The position numbers and the translations under genes were made by a program. From Chrysochromulina parva (taxonomy: Eukaryota > Haptophyta > Prymnesiales > Chrysochromulinaceae): 64,000 nucleotides of DNA. The notes under the pieces were generated by a model that was not told the DNA's origin, searched no databases, and saw only the letters and a list, made by a program, of their open reading frames with translations. Location of the stretch: positions 1 through 64,000 of the forward strand of contig PJAB01000014.1 in assembly GCA_002887195.1 (NCBI GenBank), read 5' to 3'. Shown here piece after piece: positions 38,158-48,400 of the stretch (positions are counted from its first letter, which is position 1; each line of letters opens with the position of its first letter).

Positions 38158-38830
38158 TTCGGCAACGCACAGGCGGCGGCGAGCTGCGTGGACGTGTGGA
38201 CGGCTCGACAATTTTTCGTTTCGAAGGAAAAATTCACTTGAGGATTACTCGATCGACGAAGCTCGTTTCGTTGTCGCGCGTGGAGAAGGTACGTTGATAG
38301 GCCACACACCCCCTTAGTAGCCGTTCTCAAAGTGATGCAGAACCCCTTTCCCCCCAAACTCGCAAGTATTCCATTTATCGGTCTTCGTTCTTGCCCCCGC
38401 CGCCCTCCGGCGTCGGTGGTCGGAGGACACACCTCACAGACACGAGACAGCGTTTCCACTTGTTTGAAGTTTTGTCCGTTGTATAGACCGTACGGCATTC
38501 CTGAAACATCGCTGTATAGGGTCGCTCGTTGAGATAAAACTCACTCACCGAGGCCTCCGGCCCTCCGGCCCCCCGCCACCGCACCGACGCTCCGCATGGC
38601 CGAGGGGGGACGGGGGGCTGCCGACAGACCGCACACACGCGGCAAGCTGCACACGCGGGCGCGCGCCTCCTGTTCATTCCGTGGCCAAATTCAAGACGCG
38701 AGTAGCACATCTGGATTCGGAGCGCAACCGCTCCATGCGTTTGAGCGCAGCCTCGAAAGTAACCAGAAGATGTTGTTGGTGCTGTAATGCATGTTTCTTC
38801 TTGCACGTCCCCCATTTGTGGCAAGATGGG
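38158..38830. other. Intergenic region, nothing recognised
   Basis: About 670 bases between minus-strand genes. The 3' part of the neighbouring PAN-FkbM gene could extend into it if another intron exists after the IEGAEF motif, but I could not trace it. Confidence 0.3.
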
Positions 38831-39821
38831 TTAAAGAACCAATCGTGCCTTTCGATCAGAGTAAGGTCTTATCCTGCAAACGATTTCAACCGCGTCGGGC
38901 AGTGTCGAGAACTCAGCGCCCTCGATATCCATCTTCATCACCACACGGCGCGTGCTGTGCACTCCGACGTGCATCGCGAGCAGCCAAGTCAAATTGACGG
39001 TCGGTACTCTTGCCGTGGCTGTGTTGGTCATCCCAGTGCTGTAGTTGAGGAAACTGGACCCCCATTCATGAAATTTGGCGGCGTTATCACTCCAAAAGTC
39101 AGCCTCACCATTGCTAGACGCAATGGCCGTGTGAAAAAAGTGAACGCGTCGAAGCGACTCACGATGTAGTCTGCGCTCGATAGCATGCAAGCGCTCTACA
39201 AGCGCTCGTAATGAGCGGGGTTAGGCTCAAAGCCCCACGCACATATTTCGCCTGCCTGCGTTGTTCAACTCACCATTGAGCGACCTGTTTGAAAACAGAG
39301 CTGTGATCCAGTTCCCAATGTTCGAGCCAAGGTCGAGGTACGTCGTCTGACACCCAGCGAGAGCGTGCACGTCAAGTAATGGCCGAAGATTGACCGACTG
39401 AGCCCAAGACCCCGGCACTTGTTTGAACTCGTTGGTATAATCGTAGCTGGTGGTTGTTGATGACGGCTTTTGCGGCCAACGCCGTGGGCTTGGCTCCTTG
39501 ATGTAGTGTGTCTTGAATGTGTTGCTGATCATTCTCATGTCGTCGCCCGGGTCCAGTTGCTTCAAAGCCTGCAGATCGCATTGACGGAACCAACTACAAT
39601 CACCAGAGGCAGCCGAGAATGAAATGAAGCTGCATCCCGAGCATGCGGAACATTGTTGGCGGCACGCGTCCTCGGACCGCACTTGCCAATGCGCCAGCTT
39701 CATCCTCATCGCATGAGCTTCCCACTATAGTTACAGCGCAGAATCCGGTGGCTGTTACTTCGGCGGCCGCAGCCGATGCATTTGCCCAAGCTGCTGCTAC
39801 TATTGACCAGGCTAATGGCAT
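38831..39821 (-). pseudogene. PAN/apple plus FkbM-methyltransferase gene with three frame breaks
   Basis: Strong protein signals occur in order but in different frames. From the ATG at 39821: a signal-peptide-like MPLAWSIVAAAWANASAAAA; a PAN/apple-like block ACRQQCSACSGCSFISFS with CDL; the SAM-binding motif YLDLGSNIGNWI; FEPNPAHYERL; then FFHTAIASSNGEADFW and MKMDIEGAEF, all typical of FkbM methyltransferases. Frame changes lie near 39700-39725, 39252-39273 and 39197-39202. Each can be bridged by a GT...AG segment of only 22-29 nt, or by single-base indels. It is therefore a decayed gene, a gene with sequence errors, or one with unusually short introns. The likely role is a secreted or Golgi O-methyltransferase. 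The 3' end at 38831 is uncertain. Confidence 0.6.
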
Positions 39822-40388
39822 CGATCTCCCAAGCTCCGCCCGGCCGGAGCCCGGACTCGGCGCGGAGAGCGTGGAGACGCGCGGGAATCGCGCGGGCAGT
39901 TCTCACAATTCTCGGGGGAGTTCGTAAAACACCGCCCAATTCTCAGCATGATCACCACGGGGCGTCCGTGAAAAACGACGAGACGCTTTCGCTAATCGCA
40001 CGCGGCACGCGGCGTATACGCGAATAACGTTCCGTGCGGTAATCGGTATCCGTCGCGGACACACCTCGCGCGGCGCCGCCGGTAACGGAGATCTCACTGC
40101 TCCGCGGGTCCGCGCGCGCTGCGCTGCCGCATGCACCCAATGCATGCACCTCACGTAACGTGCCCCTAACACGCACAGACGCCCACGGCCACTCAGCACG
40201 CACGCACACGCGCGAGCACGTCACACGTCGCCACACTACGCCAGACACGTCAGCACGACGCACCGAAAACACAACCCGCAAACTGTACTCTCGAGATGGA
40301 CACACGTATGCACATCGCACGCGCATGCTAAGCGTTAGTATCACGGTGGTGGCCTCACCGAAATTGCCCACAGAGCCCGCGCCAGCCC
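39822..40388. other. Intergenic region, nothing recognised
   Basis: About 570 bases between minus-strand genes, with ACGCAC/CACACG-rich strings near 40180-40260. No gene or defined element. Confidence 0.3.
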
Positions 40389-41843
40389 TCAGTTGGCAGC
40401 CTTCATGATGCTGGCAGAGAACTCGTCGTAGTTGATGATGCCGTCGCCGTTCGAGTCGACCTCGTCAAGCAGTGTCTCCACCACCTTGACGTCGAGGTCG
40501 CCTCGCTGCAGCCCTGTGTAGAAGTCGAAGTATTTCATCAGGTTGAAGTCTTGCAGCATCTTCTTGATCTCCTCGCGTGAGAGCACGCCGTCGCCCGAGT
40601 CGTCAATGTCCTTGAGAGCCGCACGCACGGTGCTGTGCTTCTTCATGAGCCGCTCGCAGATGAGCCTCTTGGCGAAGTTGACTTCGCCCACTCGCGCGCC
40701 ACGCTTGCCCGTGGGCTTGTCCTCCTCCCTCTGTTTCACCGCCTGCTTCGCCCGCATGCCCTCGAGCGCCGCTGTCGTGTTCGACGATTGGATGAAGCCG
40801 CCCACGTCGAATCGAGAGTCGCTCGCAGTCTGCGCCTCGAACGCTTTGATGTCAGCCTGGTTCTTGTCGTACAGAGCCTGCTGCTCCGCGCTGAGCTTGC
40901 CGCGCAGCTGGATGTCGTACTTCCCGCCGTCGGCCATCTTCTGCACCGCGTACGCGAATGGCATCCACAGAATGAGCGGCTCTGGCTGACCGAAGCCCTG
41001 CACGTCCGTGCCCTGGCTGCCGTGCGCGGCGTCCAGTCGCATGTGCTTCTTGACGAGGGCGTCAAACTCGGCGCTTGTCATCGCGAGGCGCGTCCACTGG
41101 TCGCCCATGGCGTAGCAAATGGCGCGGCGGAAGGTCGGCACGTCCAAGAAGGAACGGTTGCGGATGGGCATCCTAGAGTACTGCGGCCGCTTGAGAAAGT
41201 CGTCCATCAGATCGACGATGCTGAGGCTGCGCTCGCGCAAGATCATCGAGATGCGCTCCTCGATGGGCAACGAGTTGGCGGGGTGGCGCGGCGACTGCCC
41301 GAGCATGTCGCCCGGCAGGTTCTTTTCGTTCAACCGGATCACCTGAACCGCTGGGTGGCTCTCTGGCAGCTTCTCTCCTGGGAACTTCGTCGCGTGCCCG
41401 TGCGTGAGCAGGTCGGCCATGTCAAAGGTGGCGCCCGTCCTCGCAGCTGTCCGATGGTGGGCGATGGTCGAGTCGTTGCGTAGGTCCTGGTTATTGGCAT
41501 CCTCATTTCCAAAGTCATATTTGAAGGCTGCACGCCCTTCAGATGGCGACGATGCCGCCACCTTGGCCAGGTACGCGCCCGCGCGTGCGCCCGACCCGGG
41601 CGTTGGAACGTAGCCGACGGCACCTGCCTTGGGTGGCGATGGAGCCCCTTGCATGCGAGGTGGCATGGCGGCCGACACAGCAGCCGAAGGCACCCAGCGT
41701 GTCCCAGCCTTGCGGAAGGGTGATCGGCCTCGCAAAAGAGCCGCGTTTCGCCGCAAACTTGAAGTTTTTTGGATGTTTGGATTTGTCTTGCCAAAAGAAG
41801 AATTATGGCCCTCGGCGACGCGACTCATCTCCAAAGTTTGCAT
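40389..41843 (-). CDS. EF-hand calcium-binding protein, flagellar-like
   Basis: A 484-residue intronless frame with ATG at 41843. The C-terminus has two EF-hands with full ligand patterns, DIDDSGDGVLSREEI and DEVDSNGDGIINYDEF, separated by a normal linker. The upstream 380 residues contain conserved-looking blocks: YVPTPGSG, AFKYDFGNED, a helix around IEERISMILRERSLSIVDL, and FLDVPTFRRAICYAMGDQW. This layout (long N-terminal region plus one EF-hand pair) is common among flagella- and basal-body-associated proteins of protists, but the assignment is inference. The YVPTP string also occurs in the protein at 13567-15090. Confidence 0.8.
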   Translation of the reverse strand: MQTLEMSRVAEGHNSSFGKTNPNIQKTSSLRRNAALLRGRSPFRKAGTRWVPSAAVSAAMPPRMQGAPSPPKAGAVGYVPTPGSGARAGAYLAKVAASSPSEGRAAFKYDFGNEDANNQDLRNDSTIAHHRTAARTGATFDMADLLTHGHATKFPGEKLPESHPAVQVIRLNEKNLPGDMLGQSPRHPANSLPIEERISMILRERSLSIVDLMDDFLKRPQYSRMPIRNRSFLDVPTFRRAICYAMGDQWTRLAMTSAEFDALVKKHMRLDAAHGSQGTDVQGFGQPEPLILWMPFAYAVQKMADGGKYDIQLRGKLSAEQQALYDKNQADIKAFEAQTASDSRFDVGGFIQSSNTTAALEGMRAKQAVKQREEDKPTGKRGARVGEVNFAKRLICERLMKKHSTVRAALKDIDDSGDGVLSREEIKKMLQDFNLMKYFDFYTGLQRGDLDVKVVETLLDEVDSNGDGIINYDEFSASIMKAAN

Positions 41844-41957
41844 CCTTTAGGCTCGAAATTGGGCAAAAGTGGCGCGAGACGCATTGTTCACCTTGTGAGT
41901 ATGAAACTGCCAATTCCCAGGCTGCGCTTTTCCTGCAGCCCACATAATCTTTCCGTC
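41844..41957. promoter_or_regulatory. Very short divergent promoter region
   Basis: Only 114 bases separate the EF-hand gene start (41843, minus) from the coiled-coil gene start (41958, plus), so a shared bidirectional promoter is likely. No TATA box is evident. Confidence 0.4.
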
Positions 41958-43097
41958 ATGGCCTCTGGCTCTTACTCTTATCGCGCGGGATGGTCCACCA
42001 CTTTAGCGCCTTCGCTGAAAGACCTGCGTTCATCCGCTGCGCAGGCCGCCGTTGGCCTCAACACCGATCTGCTCGCAATCGCTGAACACTTGGACGTGGT
42101 CGACGTGACCAGCAACACGCCTGTGGCTTTGAATAGCAACGGGGGCGACGAGTTGCTAAAGACGGCCTTGGCGTCCGCCATGCGGCGCAGCTTTGAAACG
42201 CTCGATACTGCCCGCGAGGGGATGCAGGAGGCGGCAGCCGAGTATCGGAGAAGCCTCGCTTCCGCGTCAGATGAGGATAATCCATTCGAAAAAACCTCAG
42301 CGTCGGCGGCGGCGGCAGACGCAAGAGAAGAGGCGGCCCGAGCGGCGGACGCAGCCAAAGCAGCGGAGGCGGCCAAAGCAGCGGAGGCGGCGGCGGAGGC
42401 AGCCGCCGCCGAAGCTGCCGCTAGGCAGCGGGCAAAGACGCCTCAGGAGCTCGCGGCGGAGGCGCAGCAGGAGGCGGCGCGGCAGAAGCTCGAGGCGGCG
42501 CAGAAGATCCTGCGTGAGGCGCAGGAGCGCCTGCTGGCAATCGAGAAGAAGAAGGCCGACTTATCGAATCGCCGCGCGACGGTCTCCGACGCAGAGTACG
42601 AGCGCATCCAATTTCTGCTCCTCGAGCGCGCTAAGGTGGCCGCTGCCGAGCAAGCGCAGCGCGAGGCGCAGCGCGAGGCCGAGGAGGCGAGTGAGAAAGA
42701 GGCGCGAGAGCTCGCGCAGCACGAGCGCGAGCAAATCTCGGGCAACCTCACCAGACGCGGTGGGAAGTCTTTTCGCGCCAAGGGCAAAAAGGCCTCGATC
42801 AGCAGCAGTACCGAACCCAAGAAGGACGGCAGTACGGAACCCAAGAAGGACGGGAACCGATTGATTGGGCTGATCAGCACCCGCGGCATGGGCAGCCGAA
42901 AGACTCTCGTCAACCCAAACGTTGGCCTCCACGTGGACGAGCAGGACGGGCTGCTGCCGGGCCTCCACTCCGAGAAGCCCGCCGATGAAGGGAGGAGCAA
43001 ACCCAAAGGGAAAGGGATTCTGGCCGGACTGGTGTCCACTAGGGGCGGGCCGGCGGCGGCGGCGCGGGGGCGTGACATGGAGCCGCTCGAGGCGTAG
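41958..43097 (+). CDS. Ala/Glu-rich coiled-coil protein with STRG motifs
   Basis: About 379 residues from the ATG at 41958, which has a good GTCATGG context; the open frame upstream lies over the neighbouring divergent gene. Residues 1-100 form a helical domain (AAVGLNTDLLAIAEHLDVVD, ALASAMRRSFETLDTAREG). Residues about 110-265 are a long Ala/Glu/Arg/Gln coiled coil. The basic C-terminus carries two copies of a motif, LIGLISTRGMG and ILAGLVSTRGG, and a doubled TEPKKDG. The paired STRG motifs may be short binding peptides. No family is recognised. Confidence 0.65.
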   Translation: MASGSYSYRAGWSTTLAPSLKDLRSSAAQAAVGLNTDLLAIAEHLDVVDVTSNTPVALNSNGGDELLKTALASAMRRSFETLDTAREGMQEAAAEYRRSLASASDEDNPFEKTSASAAAADAREEAARAADAAKAAEAAKAAEAAAEAAAAEAAARQRAKTPQELAAEAQQEAARQKLEAAQKILREAQERLLAIEKKKADLSNRRATVSDAEYERIQFLLLERAKVAAAEQAQREAQREAEEASEKEARELAQHEREQISGNLTRRGGKSFRAKGKKASISSSTEPKKDGSTEPKKDGNRLIGLISTRGMGSRKTLVNPNVGLHVDEQDGLLPGLHSEKPADEGRSKPKGKGILAGLVSTRGGPAAAARGRDMEPLEA

Positions 43098-43443
43098 CGC
43101 GCCGCGCGCGCCGCGCCCATCCCCTAAGAGCGTGCGTGCGTTTTCATATGTAGAGATCTCTGTGCGCGCATGACAGCCTGCATCCACTCAGCCGGAAGAG
43201 CAGGGAAGAAGAGGGTCCACTGTCCCCGGTCAGATCATGTGAGATCCGCTTGTCATCTTTGACCGCGCTAGATCAGGCCCTATGCGTGGTTTACGTCGAA
43301 GTCGCGCGTCGCGAAGAGTCCTCCTCATATGAGTTCTGTGTCTCGCGCCGTGATGGCGGTACTTGACAAACTCGCCCAAGCGCAAAAACCGCACCCAAAA
43401 ACGGAATTCGTGGGAGCGGACGCGTCCCTCCAGCGGGACGCCC
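43098..43443. other. Intergenic region, nothing recognised
   Basis: About 345 bases between two plus-strand genes; contains the 3' end of one and presumably the promoter of the Myb gene. Confidence 0.3.
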
Positions 43444-45216
43444 ATGCCCAAGACAGTAGCCTCCCGGAGGAGCGAACAGGTGGCACCAACGGCGGTGGCG
43501 AATCCTTATGAGCGCCCCAAGGAGGTGGGCACCAGGTGGTCGCAAGAGGAAGATCAGGCCCTGAGGGCGGCCATCGAGCAGCACACGACACCCAAAGGTC
43601 CTTCATGGCCCCTCATCGCCCAAACGCTAGGGCAGCTGGGCTTCGACCGGACCGTTGCGATGTGCCGCAACCGTCTCAGCCGAATGAACGCAGACACCTC
43701 GAGTTCGACGCGCGTCTGCAGCCTGTGCGGCTTCTCGCCCATCAAGGGCCACACGTGCAAGGGTGGGCTTGACATCGCACGCCCATCCGAAGCCACGTTG
43801 ATGGGCCCAAGCTTGGTGATCACCAAGTTGCTGGCGCACTCGGAGAAGAGCAGTGTCGTCGGCGACCTCGACCATGTCATCATCTACCAGCGCATCTGCC
43901 CCCTCGAGGCGTGCGTACGCGGCGCTGGCGACGTGCCGGAGGTCGCACTGCGCGTGTCGCTCATCTTCGCCGACGACGGCGAGCCCGTGCCGGAGAGCGA
44001 CGCGGACAACAGCCCCCTCATTGCGGCGGGTGCGGATGCGATGATCAGCCCCCGCTCGGGCATCGCCGCCTTCCCCCGCTTTCGCCTCGGAAAGGCAGTG
44101 GTGTTAGTACCAGATCATAAGCGCCGCCGCTTCCGTCTGCGCTTGGCGCCGCGCGACGAGGGGATGCGGAAGGAGCTGCCCTGGCTGTGCGCCGACTCGG
44201 AGCCGTTCCAAGTGAAGGCCATAGCCCGCCACTACCGCGGCACGAGCGTCCTCCCCACGGCCAACTCCGTGGCCACCCATCCACCGACCTCGGCCGTCTC
44301 GTCAGTTGCTGCCGTCTCGTCAGTTGTGCAACTGTGGGAGGCAGCCGACGAGTTCAAATGGTGGGCGGCGGCGCCGCCGCTCGAAGCGCAGCTGCCGCCT
44401 CTCAGGACGACGACGCTGCCACCGCCGCACGCGCGCCTCTCTGCGCTAGGGTACAACCTCTCTCCGTGCAAACTGCCGAAGCTGCAGCTGCACACCGTCG
44501 GATTATGGTACAACCTCTCTCCGTGCAAGCTGGATCATGCGACGCCGCCGCCGGGGGCACAGCCATTGAAGATCGCGCGCGGGCCGCCGCTGACGCTTGC
44601 GGATGCGGGCCAGCGGCTGCTGTGCATCGAGCGGTCGCTGACGTGCAGGAAGGGCGGTGCACCCAAGGCCGAGCCCGAGGGCGGCATTCCGGCGCCCATC
44701 TCGGCGCCCGACGGTTTCGTCACATCGACGCCCATCTCGGCGCCCGAGGGCGGCATGCCGGCGCCTGGTGCGAGAGGGACATCCATGCCGGCTGCTCACG
44801 ACGGCGCTCCGAAGGCGGCGCGCGGGCCCTCTGTCGCGAAAGAGGAGGACGACGAGGAGGACGAGGGGAGTGCCGACGAGAGTGTGTGCGTGGGTGGTGC
44901 GTGCGAGAGTGGTGCGTGCGATCGGGACGATGCGGACGAGGCCGAAGCCGACCCTATGAGCACCGATGCCGAAGACGACGCCGACGACGACGAGCAGGTG
45001 GACGTGGTGGACTTCGACTTCGACTCCGACGCGTTCGACCTCGACCTCGACACCGACGCCAAGGGCAGCGTGTGCCGCTCGTCGTCGCCCTCGCAGTGCG
45101 GCGAGCCATCCGACGGTGCGGTCGCGGAGGAGGGCATGAGCCCACCCTCGAGCCAGGACAGCAGCTTCGATTGGCTCCCGACTGGCTCCCAGGTCGAAGA
45201 ATTACTCGACTGTTGA
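43444..45216 (+). CDS. Myb/SANT-domain protein with acidic tail
   Basis: About 590 residues from the ATG at 43444. Near residues 30-80 a single SANT/Myb-like repeat reads TRWSQEEDQALRAAIEQH ... SWPLIAQTL ... CRNRLSRM, with two of the spaced tryptophans of a DNA-binding Myb repeat. A small cysteine group CSLCGFSPIKGHTC follows and may bind zinc. A further folded-looking region continues to about 260. The rest is disordered, with a doubled YNLSPCKL segment, an SAP(D/E)G repeat and a long Asp/Glu-rich C-terminus, as in transcriptional regulators. Probably a nuclear DNA-binding protein. The SAPDGF segment contains a 32-base sequence also found inverted in the calpain-like gene. Intronless. Confidence 0.78.
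   Translation: MPKTVASRRSEQVAPTAVANPYERPKEVGTRWSQEEDQALRAAIEQHTTPKGPSWPLIAQTLGQLGFDRTVAMCRNRLSRMNADTSSSTRVCSLCGFSPIKGHTCKGGLDIARPSEATLMGPSLVITKLLAHSEKSSVVGDLDHVIIYQRICPLEACVRGAGDVPEVALRVSLIFADDGEPVPESDADNSPLIAAGADAMISPRSGIAAFPRFRLGKAVVLVPDHKRRRFRLRLAPRDEGMRKELPWLCADSEPFQVKAIARHYRGTSVLPTANSVATHPPTSAVSSVAAVSSVVQLWEAADEFKWWAAAPPLEAQLPPLRTTTLPPPHARLSALGYNLSPCKLPKLQLHTVGLWYNLSPCKLDHATPPPGAQPLKIARGPPLTLADAGQRLLCIERSLTCRKGGAPKAEPEGGIPAPISAPDGFVTSTPISAPEGGMPAPGARGTSMPAAHDGAPKAARGPSVAKEEDDEEDEGSADESVCVGGACESGACDRDDADEAEADPMSTDAEDDADDDEQVDVVDFDFDSDAFDLDLDTDAKGSVCRSSSPSQCGEPSDGAVAEEGMSPPSSQDSSFDWLPTGSQVEELLDC
44692..44723 (+). repeat. 32-base dispersed repeat, copy 1 (in Myb gene)
   Basis: Identical at 30 of 32 bases to 47361-47392. 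Here it lies in sense orientation in the coding sequence and encodes API-SAPDGFVT. Confidence 0.85.
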
Positions 45217-45469
45217 GAAGGCAACGCTCTAGCAACGCTCGGGTCGAGAGTTAAGAATGGAGTGCCGATGGGGGCAGTTTGTGGGGCGTCTCGCCAGTCT
45301 CCAGTCTGGGCACTGGGGAGCTCGGCGAGATGGGTTTGAGGTCCAGATCACCCGCGAGACGGATGGGTTCGAGCGATCGGGATCGCGAGGTACCTTGAGA
45401 CGTTACACTTTTACGATAGATACACGGGCGTCGGGTACGCGAGGTATAGCATGGCAATTTACGCCCGTA

Positions 45470-48400
45470 CTACGACAGTTGCTCACAGCTCAACACCTCA
45501 TTGCTCGCGAGTTCGATGCTAAAGGGCCCCGTCTGGCCGGCCCCAAAGGTAGAAGGCACGAGCACGAGCGTGACGGGTCGAGGCTCGTGCAGCTCGAGCG
45601 CACAGCTCGCCTCGAGCGTGGGCGCGAAGCAGGTCTCGTGCACGAGGCGAGCGTGCGACTTGCTGCGTAGAGGCACGCGGCGCGCAGCACCGGGCGGACT
45701 GGCACCGGCACCGGTGCTCGGGCCGCGAAGCAAGTAGAAGCCTACCATGCTGTCCACCGGTTTGTCAAGCATCGGAAGGGTCCACTCAGCCTCGGGGCGC
45801 CGCAGCACGATGTGCAGGCTCGCGGCGGCGCCCCGAGCGCCAGCCGCGCCGGCGACGCCGACGGTGATGGCGTATTGCGGATTGGTGCCCCACGTCTCTT
45901 CCAAATGACAGCCGCCCGCGTTCGGCGCGCCGCCACCCGCATGGCTGCCGCGGGCGCGGCTGGCGCGGCTGCTCCCGGAGCCCACTGACGAGGTCGAGTC
46001 CGCCTTGAGGCGCGCGGGGGCGGGGCCCATCCCCGACTGAGCGGCCGATTCGGACGGCCGGGGGCCACCGGGGGGGAGCGGCTTGCCATGCCAACTGCCC
46101 TTGATGGTCAGGGAGTATGCCTCGTGAGCGAGCGGCACGCACGAGACAGGGGTGTCCGAGAGTACGGTGAGACGGAAGCGGCCGGGCTGACCAGGCTCAA
46201 GCGTGGACGGTACGAGGACCCGTGGCACAGTCGCTCGGAGCGCTATCAGGCCACTCGCGAGGCTCTCGCTCACGTACCTGTGGGGACGCGGCGCCGTGGT
46301 GAGCACGTGCATGCAAGGCAGGGCATCAGGTGGCCATCAAGATACCGGGCGGCGCCGTGGTGAGCACGTGCATGCGAGGCAGGTCATCAGGTGGCAATCA
46401 CGAGACCACTCGCGAGGCTTTCCGCTCATGTACCCAATGGACGCCTCGAGAGTGTCGGCCGACGCTGTCAGCATGCCACGCAAACTCCGAGCCGCCGCGT
46501 GCGCAGCGGCGATCGCCTCCGGGGTGGCATGCGCGGCAGGCGGCACACTACTCGCGGCATCGGCGACAGTCCTCGTGGATTGAGGCCTACGCGGGCCACC
46601 GATGCCGAACAACTCGAGCTCCTCGTCGGTCTTGGAGAGCGAAGGATGCGAGAGCACTGGCAGCAGCTGCCCCGACGCACCGCGCACGTTACCGCTCAGC
46701 CCAGCCAACACCACCACGCCGCCGGCGCCGCCGGCGCCGCCGCTAGAGACAGCTGCGGCGCGTAGCACCTGCACCCCAATGGCTCGGGCGCGTTCGAATG
46801 GAGCTGCCAGGTCGTCCAGCATCACCACGTCGTCTTTCGCCTCCTCCGGCGCCTCCTCATTCGTCGCGGCCGGTGCCTCCGCACTAGAAGGTGCCCAACA
46901 CGGCGCGCTCGAAGGTGCGCCGTCAGCAGCTGGCTCGACGGAGGCCGCCTCCACCGTGGCGCTCGTCGATGAGGCGCCCGGGCGCTCGACGAGTCGTTCT
47001 AGCACTACGATCGCCCGCCCGTCGACTGCCGCCCCTAGGCCGTATTGCGGGTTGACCGCCCACGAGACCGCCGGCCAGCTGCCGCCATCAGAGCGCCGCG
47101 CGGCGGCCGAGTCTGCCGCCATCTGAGTGTCTGCCGCGGCACTGGGCCCCACGCCCCGCCAGCATCCGATGAGGCTCGTGCGGTGGAGCGGCGCGATCGG
47201 CGTGAGCGTGACTGGAGCGTCACTCCATACCCGAAGGAAGAAACCGCCGCCGACCGCTACCTCCGCGGTGCTCGCAACCGCCGCCGCCGCCGCCGACGCT
47301 GCCGCCGACGCATCGCCCGTGCCCTCTGCGCGTGAGGTGCCCATCTCGGCGCCCAATATGGCGCCCATCTCGGCGCCCGTCGGCTTCGTCACTTCGGCGT
47401 ACCACCACGGCACGAGCACAAAGCTCGCGGCCTCGGGAGCGAGCCATCGCACGCTCACGTCACGGCTGAGCTGCGGGCCGGCTTGGGCCGCGAGCTGCAC
47501 CGCGTCCAGCGCCCACACGCGCGCGCCCGTGCCGCCTCCGCTTGTATTCGATGAGTTCCTGCCGGCATGCAGGACACTCAGAGCGAGCACGCGGGGTTTG
47601 CGCCCTGCCTGGCCGAGGCTCGCGAAGATGAGTGCCTTGCCCTTACAGCTCAGCTGCCACTGCGGGTTGGTGCACCAGGTGGGGGCGGTGGGCACGCCGC
47701 CCGAGAGTGTCGGCACGCACAGCCGGTGCTGCAGCCAGCAGCTCGCCTCCAAGCCGCTCAGCACGGCGTCCTCATGGGCGGCCGGATTGAGCGAGGGCCT
47801 TGGAGGCGCCTCGGGCAGCGTGCGGCACAGAAGGACCTTGTCGAAGAGCTTGAGGAAGACTTCGAGGCGAACCCACGCGTCGCCCGCATCCACCTCGCCC
47901 ACGTCCTCGTCCGCGCCGCGCGCCGCCGCCCCATCGCCACCGCCCGATTTGACTGCGGCTGTGTCACGGATGAGGATCGAGAGGCCTGCCGCCTGCTTGC
48001 TCACCTCGAGGATGGCATACGCGTGATTGGCCGGGATGTGCGGCGCGTCGTCGGGCTCGCCCTTGGCGCGCCCGCGCCGCGTGCAGCACATGAGCGCACG
48101 CTGCTCGTACGCCTTCTTGAGCGACGTGCCCAGAAGCGACTGCGCCTCGGCGCCTTCGTCTGTCAGTCGGAGTTGCTCGCACACGCCGCCAGTCAGGTCG
48201 ACGAGAGCCTCTATGCTCCGCCCACCCTCGAGCGCGGCGTACGAGCCGTGCAGCTTGGCAAAGGCCTTCTCCACCAGCGCCGCCCAGCCAGCGCCGCTCG
48301 TGCCGCAAAAGAGCGGCCTGCCAGAGGCGTCACACGGTAGCAACGTGTCGATCACCACCTCCCGCCACCAGCCGTTCGGGCACAGGCGGACGCGAACGCG

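Noticed and set aside
45217..45469. Possible tRNA-like GGTTCGAG string near 45365
   Set aside because: No matching acceptor, D or anticodon stems could be built around it.
45470..46312. Separate gene starting inside the calpain intron
   Set aside because: Its first dozen codons are intron repeat sequence; joining at 46277 to 46434 gives a continuous calpain-domain-III protein.
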